This document shows, piece after piece, positions 1 to 6,415 of a stretch of DNA of 31,294 nucleotides; within the stretch, counting starts at the first letter, position 1, and each line of letters begins with the position of its first letter. The DNA comes from Pseudomonadota bacterium. GTDB taxonomy: Bacteria; Myxococcota_A; Polyangia; Polyangiales; Polyangiaceae. The position numbers and the translations under genes were made by a program. The DNA lies in the NCBI GenBank assembly GCA_023423895.1, contig JAFAER010000066.1:1-31294 (forward strand). Reading direction: 5' to 3'. The notes below the pieces were generated by a model. It had not been told where the DNA came from. It saw only the letters and a list, made by a program, of their open reading frames with translations, and searched no databases.

Positions 1-103
1 CTGCATCGACCAGCTTCCTGAGCTCCGCGACCGCCTTGTCGTATTTCTTCTTCTCGACGTACTTCTGGGCGGCCTCGAGCACCTTGTCGCGATTAATCGC
101 CAC
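1..103 (-). CDS. TPR-type protein, N-terminal fragment (runs off window start)
   Basis: The minus strand reads 34 codons from a GTG at 103-101 to the window edge. The peptide begins M-A-I-N-R-D-K-V-L-E and continues with a Lys/Glu-rich helix containing YVEKKKYDKAVAELRKL. That helical pattern, with a small residue followed by KA(V/I)AE, is typical of the first tetratricopeptide repeat in myxobacterial TPR proteins. A GAGGAG Shine-Dalgarno lies 11 nt upstream of the GTG, which supports this start. The rest of the gene is outside the window, so its length and role are unknown. TPR proteins usually act as scaffolds, but no partner can be named here. Confidence 0.72.
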   Translation of the reverse strand, partial: MAINRDKVLEAAQKYVEKKKYDKAVAELRKLVDA

Positions 104-764
104 GTCGACGAGGGCTCCTCGCACGGATGGGCCGAGGGGTTCGGCGCTCCGTTGCGTGTTGCAGTATGCAATACAAAGGGCAGTCTCGGGCAGAGAGGAT
201 GTCGGGCGGGTACGACGCGTTCGGGGGAGACGGTGGTGCGAGGCGCATCCGGTCGATGACTGAGAATAGCGTTACTTTTGACAGGTTGCCTACTTGCGCG
301 TGCACGCCTGCTCCGTGACGGCGTGGCCGCGAGCACGTGCCGACCGGCACACCGAAGGCTGTCGAGGGGCCAGCACATCGCCGGCAAGTGAGAACCGGCG
401 TTCGCGGTTGGACCGCCCGGGAGGGCGCCTGCACCCCAGGCCGGGCCGGCCGCGTGCCCGCGACTCCCGCCGCGCGTGTGTGGTTCGACCTTTGGATGAC
501 CATGCTCGGTCGCTCGTCGTGAGCTCTGCTTCGGCCAGGACGGAGCGTCGTTCGGCCGGGCTTCTGTCATCGCTCCTTTCGAGCTGGAGCGGTCGTCTCC
601 GAAGAGGATCGGGACGACGAGGTGCTTGCGATTCTGGTTGCGCGCGAGGCGCCGATCGCTCTCACGCGCGCGGCGCGGGTCCTCGCGGCACCGGGCCCAC
701 CGGGGCGGACTAGGGCACACGGCCCCGCTGGAAGCGCGCACCGTATGCGGCTAAGTTGGCGCGA
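104..764. other. 660-bp intergenic region, no supported gene
   Basis: This stretch separates the minus-strand TPR-type gene from plus-strand tldD and so should hold divergent promoters. Open frames run through it on both strands, but their products are Arg/Pro/Ala-rich, have no recognisable domain and lack convincing start signals. Apart from the small palindrome at 159-171 and minor GC-rich hairpins (for example GTGCCG-AC-CGGCAC near 337-350), nothing further could be supported. Confidence 0.6.
159..171. promoter_or_regulatory. TTGCA-GTA-TGCAA inverted repeat, possible operator
   Basis: A perfect 5-bp inverted repeat with a 3-bp spacer (TTGCAGTATGCAA) lies about 56 bp upstream of the GTG of the minus-strand TPR-type gene. 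It is a local AT-richer spot in otherwise very GC-rich DNA. Its size and position suit a dimeric repressor or activator site, and the minus-strand reading CATACT could serve as a -10 element. No matching -35 was convincing, so this is a weak inference. Confidence 0.3.
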
Positions 765-2210
765 ATGGCCACGCAATCTTCGCTCTACAAAGCTCCCTTC
801 GGTCCCGGCGGTGCGAGCGAAGTGGACGTGCAGCTCTCCGAGAAGCTCCTCGCGGTCGCGCTGGCCAAGGGAGCTGACTACGCCGACCTCTTCTTCGAGT
901 ACCGCGCCGCCGGCGGGTTCGTCTACGACGAGGGGATCCTGAAGAGCGCCTCGCGCGGCGTCTCGATGGGCCTCGGGGTGCGAGCCCAGCAGGGCGATGC
1001 GACCGGGTATGCCTACACCGAGCGCCTCGACTGGGACGCGATGAAGCGTGCGGCCGAGACGGCTGCGTCGATCGCGTCGGGCGGCGGCGCGCCCAAGCCG
1101 GAGCCGGTGCAGATCCGTCCGCTGCCGAGCCGCTACGAGCTCGACAAGGTGACCCTCGACGTGCCGGGGATGGAGAAGCGAAAGCTCCTCGAGCGCGCGG
1201 CGGCCGCGGCGCACGCCTACGACTCGCGCGTGGTGAAGGTCGAGTGCTCCTTCGCCGAGGAGATCCGCGAGATCCTCGTCGTCACGAGCGACGGACGCCT
1301 CGCGCGCGACGTGCAGCCTCTCATGCGCTTCGGCATCCGCGTGATCGTCGAGCACGAGGGCAAGCGCCAGGAAGGTTCGTCCGGCGGCGGTGGCCGCACG
1401 ACCATCGGCTATTTCGACGGCAAGTCGCCCGAGTGGCACGCGAAGCAGGCGGCCCAGCAGGCGATCACGATGCTCGACGCGCAGGAAGCGCCGGCCGGCC
1501 AGATGGAGGTCGTCCTCGCGCCCGGCGACAGCGGCATCCTCCTCCACGAAGCGGTCGGGCACGGCCTCGAGGCGGACTTCAACCGCAAGGGAACGAGCAA
1601 CTACGCCGGTCAGGTCGGCAACGTGGTCGCCAGCGAGCTCTGCACCGTCGTCGACGACGCGACGCTCCTCATGTCGCGCGGGTCGATCAACGTCGACGAC
1701 GAAGGTTACGAGCCGCGTTCGAGCACGCTGATCGAGAACGGCAAGCTCGTGGGCTACATGCACGACCGGCTCAGCGCGAAGCACTTCCAGCTCGGACCGA
1801 GCGGCAACGGCCGCCGCGAGAGCTTCGCCTGCGCGCCGATGCCTCGCATGACGAACACCATTCTCGTTGCCGGCCCGCACGATCCCGACGAGATCCTCAA
1901 GAGCGTCAAGCGCGGCGTCTTCGCGAAGAAGTTCGGCGGTGGTCAGGTCGACATCTCGAACGGCGACTTCGTCTTCTCGCTGACGGAGAGCTACCTGGTC
2001 GAGGACGGGAAGATTACGGCGCCGCTCAAGGGCGTGAACCTGATCGGCAACGGCCCGGACGTGCTCCGCAAGGTGTCGATGCTCGGTCACGACGTCGAGA
2101 CGTCGGACGGCATCTGGACCTGCGGTAAGGACGGGCAGAGCGTGCCCGTCGGCGTCGGGTGTCCGACGATCAAGATCAGCGCGATCACGGTGGGCGGGAC
2201 GAAGATCTGA
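765..2210 (+). CDS. tldD: TldD-family metalloprotease
   Basis: The product is 481 aa, the usual TldD length. The family's defining motif HEAVGHGLEAD is present at residues 261-271, giving the HExxxH zinc site (H261, E262, H266). The C-terminal domain contains the expected SLTESYLVEDG and NLIGNGPDVL segments. TldD normally works with TldE/PmbA as a cytosolic heterodimer that degrades unfolded peptides and, in some species, matures peptides such as microcin B17 or processes the CcdA antitoxin. No tldE is present in the window. The ATG at 765 is preferred over an in-frame TTG at 756 because it gives the family length. No clear Shine-Dalgarno precedes either, so translation may be leaderless or from a very short leader. 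Transcription probably ends at the strong hairpin 80 bp downstream. Confidence 0.95.
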   Translation: MATQSSLYKAPFGPGGASEVDVQLSEKLLAVALAKGADYADLFFEYRAAGGFVYDEGILKSASRGVSMGLGVRAQQGDATGYAYTERLDWDAMKRAAETAASIASGGGAPKPEPVQIRPLPSRYELDKVTLDVPGMEKRKLLERAAAAAHAYDSRVVKVECSFAEEIREILVVTSDGRLARDVQPLMRFGIRVIVEHEGKRQEGSSGGGGRTTIGYFDGKSPEWHAKQAAQQAITMLDAQEAPAGQMEVVLAPGDSGILLHEAVGHGLEADFNRKGTSNYAGQVGNVVASELCTVVDDATLLMSRGSINVDDEGYEPRSSTLIENGKLVGYMHDRLSAKHFQLGPSGNGRRESFACAPMPRMTNTILVAGPHDPDEILKSVKRGVFAKKFGGGQVDISNGDFVFSLTESYLVEDGKITAPLKGVNLIGNGPDVLRKVSMLGHDVETSDGIWTCGKDGQSVPVGVGCPTIKISAITVGGTKI

Positions 2211-2290
2211 GCGGAGGCTCAGGCCTCAGTCCTCAGGGCGGGCGGTCGTCCGTCTTCGGTGATGGGCCGGGGCGGGGAGGTACGGGGTTT

Positions 2291-2317
2291 CCGATCCTGG
2301 CGTTCGGCCGGGATCGG
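2291..2317 (+). terminator. Strong stem-loop after tldD
   Basis: The 11-nt arms CCGATCCTGGC and GCCGGGATCGG pair around a GTTCG loop, with one G-U wobble. The hairpin lies between tldD (ends 2210) and the regulator gene (starts 2359). There is no long T-tract after it (ACGGTGATCTTT), so it may be an imperfect intrinsic terminator, a 3'-end stabiliser or a leader structure of the regulator mRNA. Confidence 0.5.
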
Positions 2318-2358
2318 ACGGTGATCTTTGACGCCGGGAACGTGATAATTCCGGGGGC

Positions 2359-3051
2359 GTGCCGGCCTTCGTCGTCGTGATCGGTCACGGCCCGGACCTC
2401 GAGGCTGAGGAGGGGGCTGCCACCCTGCTGCGTGGGCTCGGCGCCGACGTCCGGACGCTCGATCTCTGGGAGGAAGGGTCGGCGCTGTTCGAGGAGGAGA
2501 CCGCGCGCGCTCGCGCGATCGTGATCGAGGCCGGCGAGCGCCCCGACCTCGCGGTGGCTGCGCTGCGTGCCGTCCGGAAGACCGAGCAGCTCGCGGCGAC
2601 GCCGGCGATCATCGCGGTCTCGCCGCGCCAGATTGCGCGGGTCGATCCCGGGAGCGGGTTCGACGACTTCATCGTCACGCCGTGCCCGCCCGTGGAGCTC
2701 TACGCCCGCATCCGGCAGCTCGAGTGGAAGCGGAGCGAGTTCTCGACGGAAGAGCGCGTGAAGGTGGGCCAGCTCGTCATCGATCGCGCGGCCCACGAGG
2801 TCCTCGTCGACGGGCGCGCCGTCGTGCTGACGGCGAAGGAGTTCGCGCTGCTCTCGTTCCTCGCCCAGAACCGAGGACGCGTCTTCTCGCGCGAGACGCT
2901 GCTCGGACGCGTGTGGGGGGCCCGCTACGAGGGCGGCCCGCGCACGGTCGACATCCACGTCCGACGCCTGCGGATGAAGCTCGGTGACGCCCTTCCGCTC
3001 GAGACGCTGCGCGGCGCGGGCTACAAGCTCCGGACACCGGGGGAACGATGA
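2359..3051 (+). CDS. OmpR/PhoB-type transcriptional regulator with degenerate receiver
   Basis: The product is 230 aa. Residues 1-122 have the fold pattern of a response-regulator receiver and residues 135-226 form a typical OmpR-type winged helix: LTAKEFALLSFL, the VFSRETLLGRVWG turn, and the recognition-helix segment RTVDIHVRRLRMKLG followed by ETLRGAGYKL. The receiver is unusual. Where the phospho-accepting Asp is expected (hhhhD) the sequence reads IVIEAG, placing E57 there. The switch Lys is also missing: the usual TKPF reads VTPCPP. The protein therefore probably does not take phosphate in the normal way and may be constitutively active or respond to another input. No sensor kinase gene is adjacent. 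It starts with GTG and its stop overlaps the pdxA start (ATGA), so the two are co-transcribed. Its targets are unknown. Confidence 0.88.
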   Translation: MPAFVVVIGHGPDLEAEEGAATLLRGLGADVRTLDLWEEGSALFEEETARARAIVIEAGERPDLAVAALRAVRKTEQLAATPAIIAVSPRQIARVDPGSGFDDFIVTPCPPVELYARIRQLEWKRSEFSTEERVKVGQLVIDRAAHEVLVDGRAVVLTAKEFALLSFLAQNRGRVFSRETLLGRVWGARYEGGPRTVDIHVRRLRMKLGDALPLETLRGAGYKLRTPGER

Positions 3052-4211
3052 AGTGGCTGAAGAACCACAGGCGAGCGGCCTACAAGATGGAAGAAGCGCG
3101 AAAGAAGGCGGCGGCTCCGAAGCCGGGACGCCTCGCGGTGAGCGTGGGTTGTCCCTCGGGAGTCGGGCCGGAGGTCGCGGTCGCGGCAGCGGTGCAGTCG
3201 CGCGCACGCGTGCTGCTCGTCGGCGATCTCGGCGCGCTCCGCGCCGCCGCACGCATTCGCGACATCGATCCGAAGCGGCTCGAGCGCGTCGACGATCCGC
3301 GTGTAGCGTTCGAGAGCAAGAGCCGCGACGTGCTCTTCGTGTACGAGCCGACGAAGCCGCTCGCCGTCGGCGATCGCGCTCCCGGACGGCCGACACGGGC
3401 CGGCGGCGCCGCGCAGCTCGCGTGGATCGATGCCGCGACGGATCTCGTCGAGAGCGGCGCTGCCGATGCGCTCGTGACCGGACCGGTGTCGAAGGACGTC
3501 ATCGCACGATCGGGCAGCAAGGCCGCGAAGAAGTTTCGCGGGCACACCGAGCACCTCGCCGAGCGGCTCGACGCACCGGAGGTGACGATGGCCTTCTGGA
3601 CCGATCGCCTGACCACGTCGCTCGTGACGACGCACCTGCCGCTCTCCGAGGTGCCGGAGGCGATCACGAGCGAAGAGGTCGCCCGCGCGGTCTACTGGAC
3701 GGGCCGCTTCGTCGCGCAGCTCGGATCGAAGGGCCGTCTCGCGGTCGCAGCGCTGAACCCGCACGCAGGGGAAGGCGGCCTGCTCGGAACGGAGGAGAAG
3801 CGCGCGATCGAGCCCGGCATCGTGCGCGGACGAAAGCGCCTCGAGCGCGGCGGCGTGACCGACATCCAGGTCGAGGGCCCCGTGCCGGCCGAGACCGCGT
3901 TCCGGCTGGCGGCGAACGGCGGCTACGTCGGCGTGGTCGCGATGTACCACGACCAGGCGACGATCCCGATGAAGCTCCTCGGCTTCGGCGAGGCGGTGAA
4001 CGTGTCGCTCGGCTTGCCGATCATCCGCACGAGCGTCGACCACGGCACCGCGTACGACCGCGCAGGCAAGGGCACGGCGGATCCGCGCGGGATGATCGAA
4101 GCGATGTCGCTAGCGCAGATCCTGGCCCGCTCCGACCGCGCGTTGGGGGGGGTGAGAGGTCGCGCCGGAGCGCGACCGCCAGCGGGGGGCAGGCGCGAAC
4201 CTCCGGAATGA
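3048..4211 (+). CDS. pdxA: 4-hydroxythreonine-4-phosphate dehydrogenase
   Basis: PdxA oxidises 4-phospho-hydroxy-L-threonine with NAD in the DXP-dependent pathway to pyridoxal phosphate. The sequence shows GCPSGVGPE (34-42), the metal-ligand histidines H166 (GHTEH), H239 (NPHAGE) and H301 (YHDQ), and the signature DHGTAYDRAGKGTADP (331-346). At 387 aa it is longer than usual (about 330). A Lys/Arg-rich extension of about 25 residues precedes the core, and a Gly/Arg/Pro-rich tail follows about residue 368. The ATG overlaps the upstream regulator stop; an internal ATG at M14 would shorten the N-terminus. The tail begins exactly at a run of eight Gs (4145-4152). With seven Gs the frame would meet TGA at once after ALGG, so the tail may be an artefact of the homopolymer or of slippage. 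Confidence 0.93.
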   Translation: MKWLKNHRRAAYKMEEARKKAAAPKPGRLAVSVGCPSGVGPEVAVAAAVQSRARVLLVGDLGALRAAARIRDIDPKRLERVDDPRVAFESKSRDVLFVYEPTKPLAVGDRAPGRPTRAGGAAQLAWIDAATDLVESGAADALVTGPVSKDVIARSGSKAAKKFRGHTEHLAERLDAPEVTMAFWTDRLTTSLVTTHLPLSEVPEAITSEEVARAVYWTGRFVAQLGSKGRLAVAALNPHAGEGGLLGTEEKRAIEPGIVRGRKRLERGGVTDIQVEGPVPAETAFRLAANGGYVGVVAMYHDQATIPMKLLGFGEAVNVSLGLPIIRTSVDHGTAYDRAGKGTADPRGMIEAMSLAQILARSDRALGGVRGRAGARPPAGGRREPPE

Positions 4212-4272
4212 TCGTTTGCAGAGTCGGGTTGAGAATGGCCAGAGCGGATCGGGACTCGTCAGGTTTCCCAGC

Positions 4273-4304
4273 AAGGCCGCCGGCCGCCGGCCGCCGGCCG
4301 CCTT
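4273..4304. repeat. Short CCGGCCG tandem repeat with AAGGC/GCCTT flanks
   Basis: Between pdxA and the small membrane-protein gene lies a tandem of CCGGCCG-type heptamers (about 4280-4302). The flanks AAGGC (4273-4277) and GCCTT (4300-4304) are complementary. The array can fold into a very stable stem and may act as a terminator for pdxA or block read-through. It is only 9 bp before the next start codon, so it could also reduce translation of that gene. Confidence 0.45.
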
Positions 4305-4312
4305 ACTGGCCC

Positions 4313-4552
4313 ATGAGCTCCATTCCTCGTCTGCTCGGGTTCATTCTTGGAGAAGTCGTTCTTCTCGGATGCCTCGTGACCAATTTCGCGGCAATCGTTC
4401 GCTACTCGTCGTCGAAGAAGCGAAGCTCGCTCATCCCCTTCGTTGGCGGTGCCGCCGGAGCGGTCGGCGTTTGGGTCGGACCTGTCGGAGGCTTGCGAGA
4501 TTGCTGGTGGCTCCCTTTGATCATCGATCCGGGTAGCGCGTTCCTGGCGTGA
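4313..4552 (+). CDS. Small two-to-three-segment membrane protein
   Basis: The 79-aa product starts at ATG 4313. Residues 8-28 form a hydrophobic helix (LGFILGEVVLLGCLV), then a short basic loop YSSSKKRSS, a second hydrophobic stretch from about 40 to 60 (IPFVGGAAGAVGVWV) and an ending WWLPLIIDPGS. The IP-x-GG...WW-P-hhD layout resembles a recurring family of small proteobacterial membrane proteins, some found beside polymorphic toxins; this is from memory and not verified. It is convergent with the caspase-like gene (stop at 4640) with an 87-bp gap, so the two are neighbours but not an operon. No clear Shine-Dalgarno is visible. A role as an immunity protein is possible but only inferred. Confidence 0.62.
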   Translation: MSSIPRLLGFILGEVVLLGCLVTNFAAIVRYSSSKKRSSLIPFVGGAAGAVGVWVGPVGGLRDCWWLPLIIDPGSAFLA

Positions 4553-4639
4553 GCACGGTCATCTTCCAGGTTCGACAGCGACGGCAGCCGCCGGGCGGCG
4601 GCGGTACGAAGCAGCCGTAGAATCGACGGACGCCACTCA

Positions 4640-6043
4640 TCAGTGGCACCAGCCGGACGGGATGATGGCGGGATCGAGCTTCCGGAGTCCGACGAGGAGC
4701 GCCTGGGCCTTCGCGGCTGCGGCCGGGAGCGGCGACGTTGCGCGCGCCTTGGCCTCGAAGGCGTGGATCGCCTCGATTGCCTCCTTGCGCGAGCGCTGCG
4801 TGAAGTCGGGAGCCCGCATGCCCAGGCTCTCGTAGGCCGCGCGGATGGTCTCGCCGTGCTCTTTCACGAGCTCGGAGCGAACCGTGGCGTAGAAGCGGAT
4901 CCGGAGAAGGACGTCGGCTTTCGCCTGCATGCTCTCCTTCTCTCGAGCCGACAGCTCTGGCCGATGCGACAGCTCTCGATACGTCTCGTACGGCTCCTTC
5001 GCCCTGCCCCAGGGACCACTCTCGATGTCGCCGCTCGAGAGCTGACCGAAGATCTCGTCTGCGCTTGCCTGATTCTTTCGGAGCTCCTCGAGCGAGACAC
5101 CCGTTCGGATGCCCTGCTGCACCGACCACGTCGTGATGTTGCCGCGCCCGCCCCGGATGGGATCGTTCGTCGATCTCCCGAGCGTCGCATTGGCCCACGT
5201 CTGGAGATGGCCGACCGGCGAGCCAGGCGCGATGCCGGAGTAGCCCCACATCGTCTTGAGGTTCGGGCACACGCCCCGCCACTGGTCGACGTCGTAGATC
5301 TGCGCGCTCGTGAAACATCCGGAGAAGTGGATGTCCTCGACCTGGCGGGCAGCGTTCGGCATTGCGCGCAAGATCGCCATCACGGCGGTGAACTTCAGCG
5401 ACTCGCCGCCCATGTGTACGTCGCTCCCGTCGGAGTGTCCCGAGAAGACCAGCCGCGATGGGATCGTCGCACCGCCTTCGCCGGGCGCGAGCACCATCGC
5501 GATCCTCGCGAGCTCGTCGCGTGCCGTTGCCGGTGCGTCGTCGAGGGCTCGAGCGAGGATCGCGGCGGCGCCGGGCGGAAGACCGTGCTTCTTCGCGAGG
5601 GCCTCGGCGAAGCACCTGCAGCCCTCCGTGTCGGCGAGGTCGTAGTCGGCGCCGTCGAGGCGCACGGTCGTGCCGTCGCGACGAAGGACGGTGGTGACCG
5701 ATGCGCCTCCCGCGCGGAGGCCATTGGCTTCCGTGTGCTTGCTGTCGTCATTCATGCCGACGTAAAGCACGCGGTCGCCCTTCGGCGTTGCCGCCGGAGG
5801 CGGGCTGGCGGTCCCGCGGACCGAAGATGCCTCCTTCGCCTTTGCCCCGCCCTGCCGCTCTGAGATGACGTTCTGGACGAACGCGAGGATGTTTGCGTCG
5901 ATCTGCCTGCGTGTCGAGCGTCCCCCGAGCACGGCCGCGTGCTCGTGCGAGCGTGGTGGCCGCACCTCTCGGGTCAGAGGTTCTTCTTCTTGATCGTCGC
6001 GAATTCGGCTCGGAGAGTTGGTGGACGTGGCGGGGATCGTCAT
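4640..6043 (-). CDS. Caspase-like (clan CD-like) His/Cys protein, unknown function
   Basis: The product is 467 aa. Residues 1-85 are polar and probably disordered, with a short helix near IDANILAFVQNVI. The core (about 90-310) starts with a beta-strand, RVLYVGMNDD. It has LVFSGHSDGS at 198-207 (H203) and, 40 residues later, DIHFSGCFTSAQ at 237-248 (C243). A hydrophobic strand ending in GH(G/S) followed by a strand ending in a small residue and Cys is the layout of the caspase/gingipain/CHAT catalytic dyad. The C-terminal third (320-455) is helical and charged. No signal peptide is visible, so it is cytosolic or exported by another route. I do not recognise a named family. It could be a protease used in self-killing, defence or as an effector. 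The ATG at 6043 lacks a good Shine-Dalgarno. The nearest gene is the convergent small membrane protein. Confidence 0.8.
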   Translation of the reverse strand: MTIPATSTNSPSRIRDDQEEEPLTREVRPPRSHEHAAVLGGRSTRRQIDANILAFVQNVISERQGGAKAKEASSVRGTASPPPAATPKGDRVLYVGMNDDSKHTEANGLRAGGASVTTVLRRDGTTVRLDGADYDLADTEGCRCFAEALAKKHGLPPGAAAILARALDDAPATARDELARIAMVLAPGEGGATIPSRLVFSGHSDGSDVHMGGESLKFTAVMAILRAMPNAARQVEDIHFSGCFTSAQIYDVDQWRGVCPNLKTMWGYSGIAPGSPVGHLQTWANATLGRSTNDPIRGGRGNITTWSVQQGIRTGVSLEELRKNQASADEIFGQLSSGDIESGPWGRAKEPYETYRELSHRPELSAREKESMQAKADVLLRIRFYATVRSELVKEHGETIRAAYESLGMRAPDFTQRSRKEAIEAIHAFEAKARATSPLPAAAAKAQALLVGLRKLDPAIIPSGWCH

Positions 6044-6264
6044 GCGGGAGTCGTTCGGCCGTCCCGGCGCCGAGTTGCGTGAAAATGTACGGACGCCGCT
6101 CGATCGAGGAGGGGCGGCGATTGAAACCTGCGAGCGCGTCGCGGGCTCTCGAGAGCATCACGAGTCCTTGCAACGGCAGCGCGCGCGCAGGTCGCGGAAT
6201 CACATTCTCGCGAGGCGGCACACCGATTGCGACACGAGGCGGAAACGCTACGGAGGTAAGTGCC

Positions 6265-6330
6265 TTGAAGAAGAAGAACGGTCTGCTCGCCGTTGCTGTT
6301 GCCCTCGTGTCGACACCTAGCCATTGCTGA
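6265..6330 (+). CDS. 21-codon micro-ORF with perfect Shine-Dalgarno and signal-peptide-like product
   Basis: GGAGGT at 6252-6257 is a consensus ribosome binding site 7 nt before a TTG start at 6265. The peptide begins with four residues M-K-K-K, then N-G, then the hydrophobic core LLAVAVALVS, and ends TPSHC before TGA. That is the layout of a Sec signal peptide, and the terminal Cys recalls a lipobox cysteine. Either it is a real micro-peptide, or it is the start of an exported protein whose remainder was lost. A hairpin follows directly (6342-6382). It is too short for standard gene calling. Confidence 0.45.
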   Translation: MKKKNGLLAVAVALVSTPSHC

Positions 6331-6341
6331 GCGATGGTTGA

Positions 6342-6382
6342 GGCCGATGAGCCGATCGCGTCGATGCGAGCGGCTCATGGCC
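6342..6382. terminator. Stem-loop between convergent micro-ORF and haem lipoprotein gene
   Basis: ATGAGCCG (6347-6354) pairs perfectly with CGGCTCAT (6371-6378), and flanking GGCC blocks extend the stem past a one-base bulge; the loop is 16 nt. It lies just after the micro-ORF on the plus strand and 33 bp beyond the stop of the minus-strand haem lipoprotein gene, so it may end transcription from both sides. It has no T-run. Confidence 0.5.
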
Positions 6383-6415
6383 AGTGTCGGAACGCAGGGC
6401 CGTACTACGCGCCGG

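Noticed and set aside
278..283. Exact TTGACA on the plus strand
   Set aside because: No -10-like hexamer lies at 16-18 bp (the position reads TGCACG) and no supported gene starts just downstream.
93..503. 136-aa minus frame over the first intergenic region
   Set aside because: It is in a different frame from the credible TPR-type start at 103, is Arg/Pro-rich, and lacks a Shine-Dalgarno.
567..2090. 507-aa minus-strand frame over tldD
   Set aside because: It is antisense to tldD, which carries HEAVGHGLEAD and the exact family length. The opposite frame has no motif and a biased composition.
2328..2349. TTGACG and GATAAT before the regulator gene
   Set aside because: The spacing is only about 10 bp, too short for a sigma-70 promoter.
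2984..4312. Upstream part of a 522-aa plus frame through pdxA
   Set aside because: The part over pdxA is Arg-rich noise. Only its last 79 codons (from 4313) look like a real small membrane protein.
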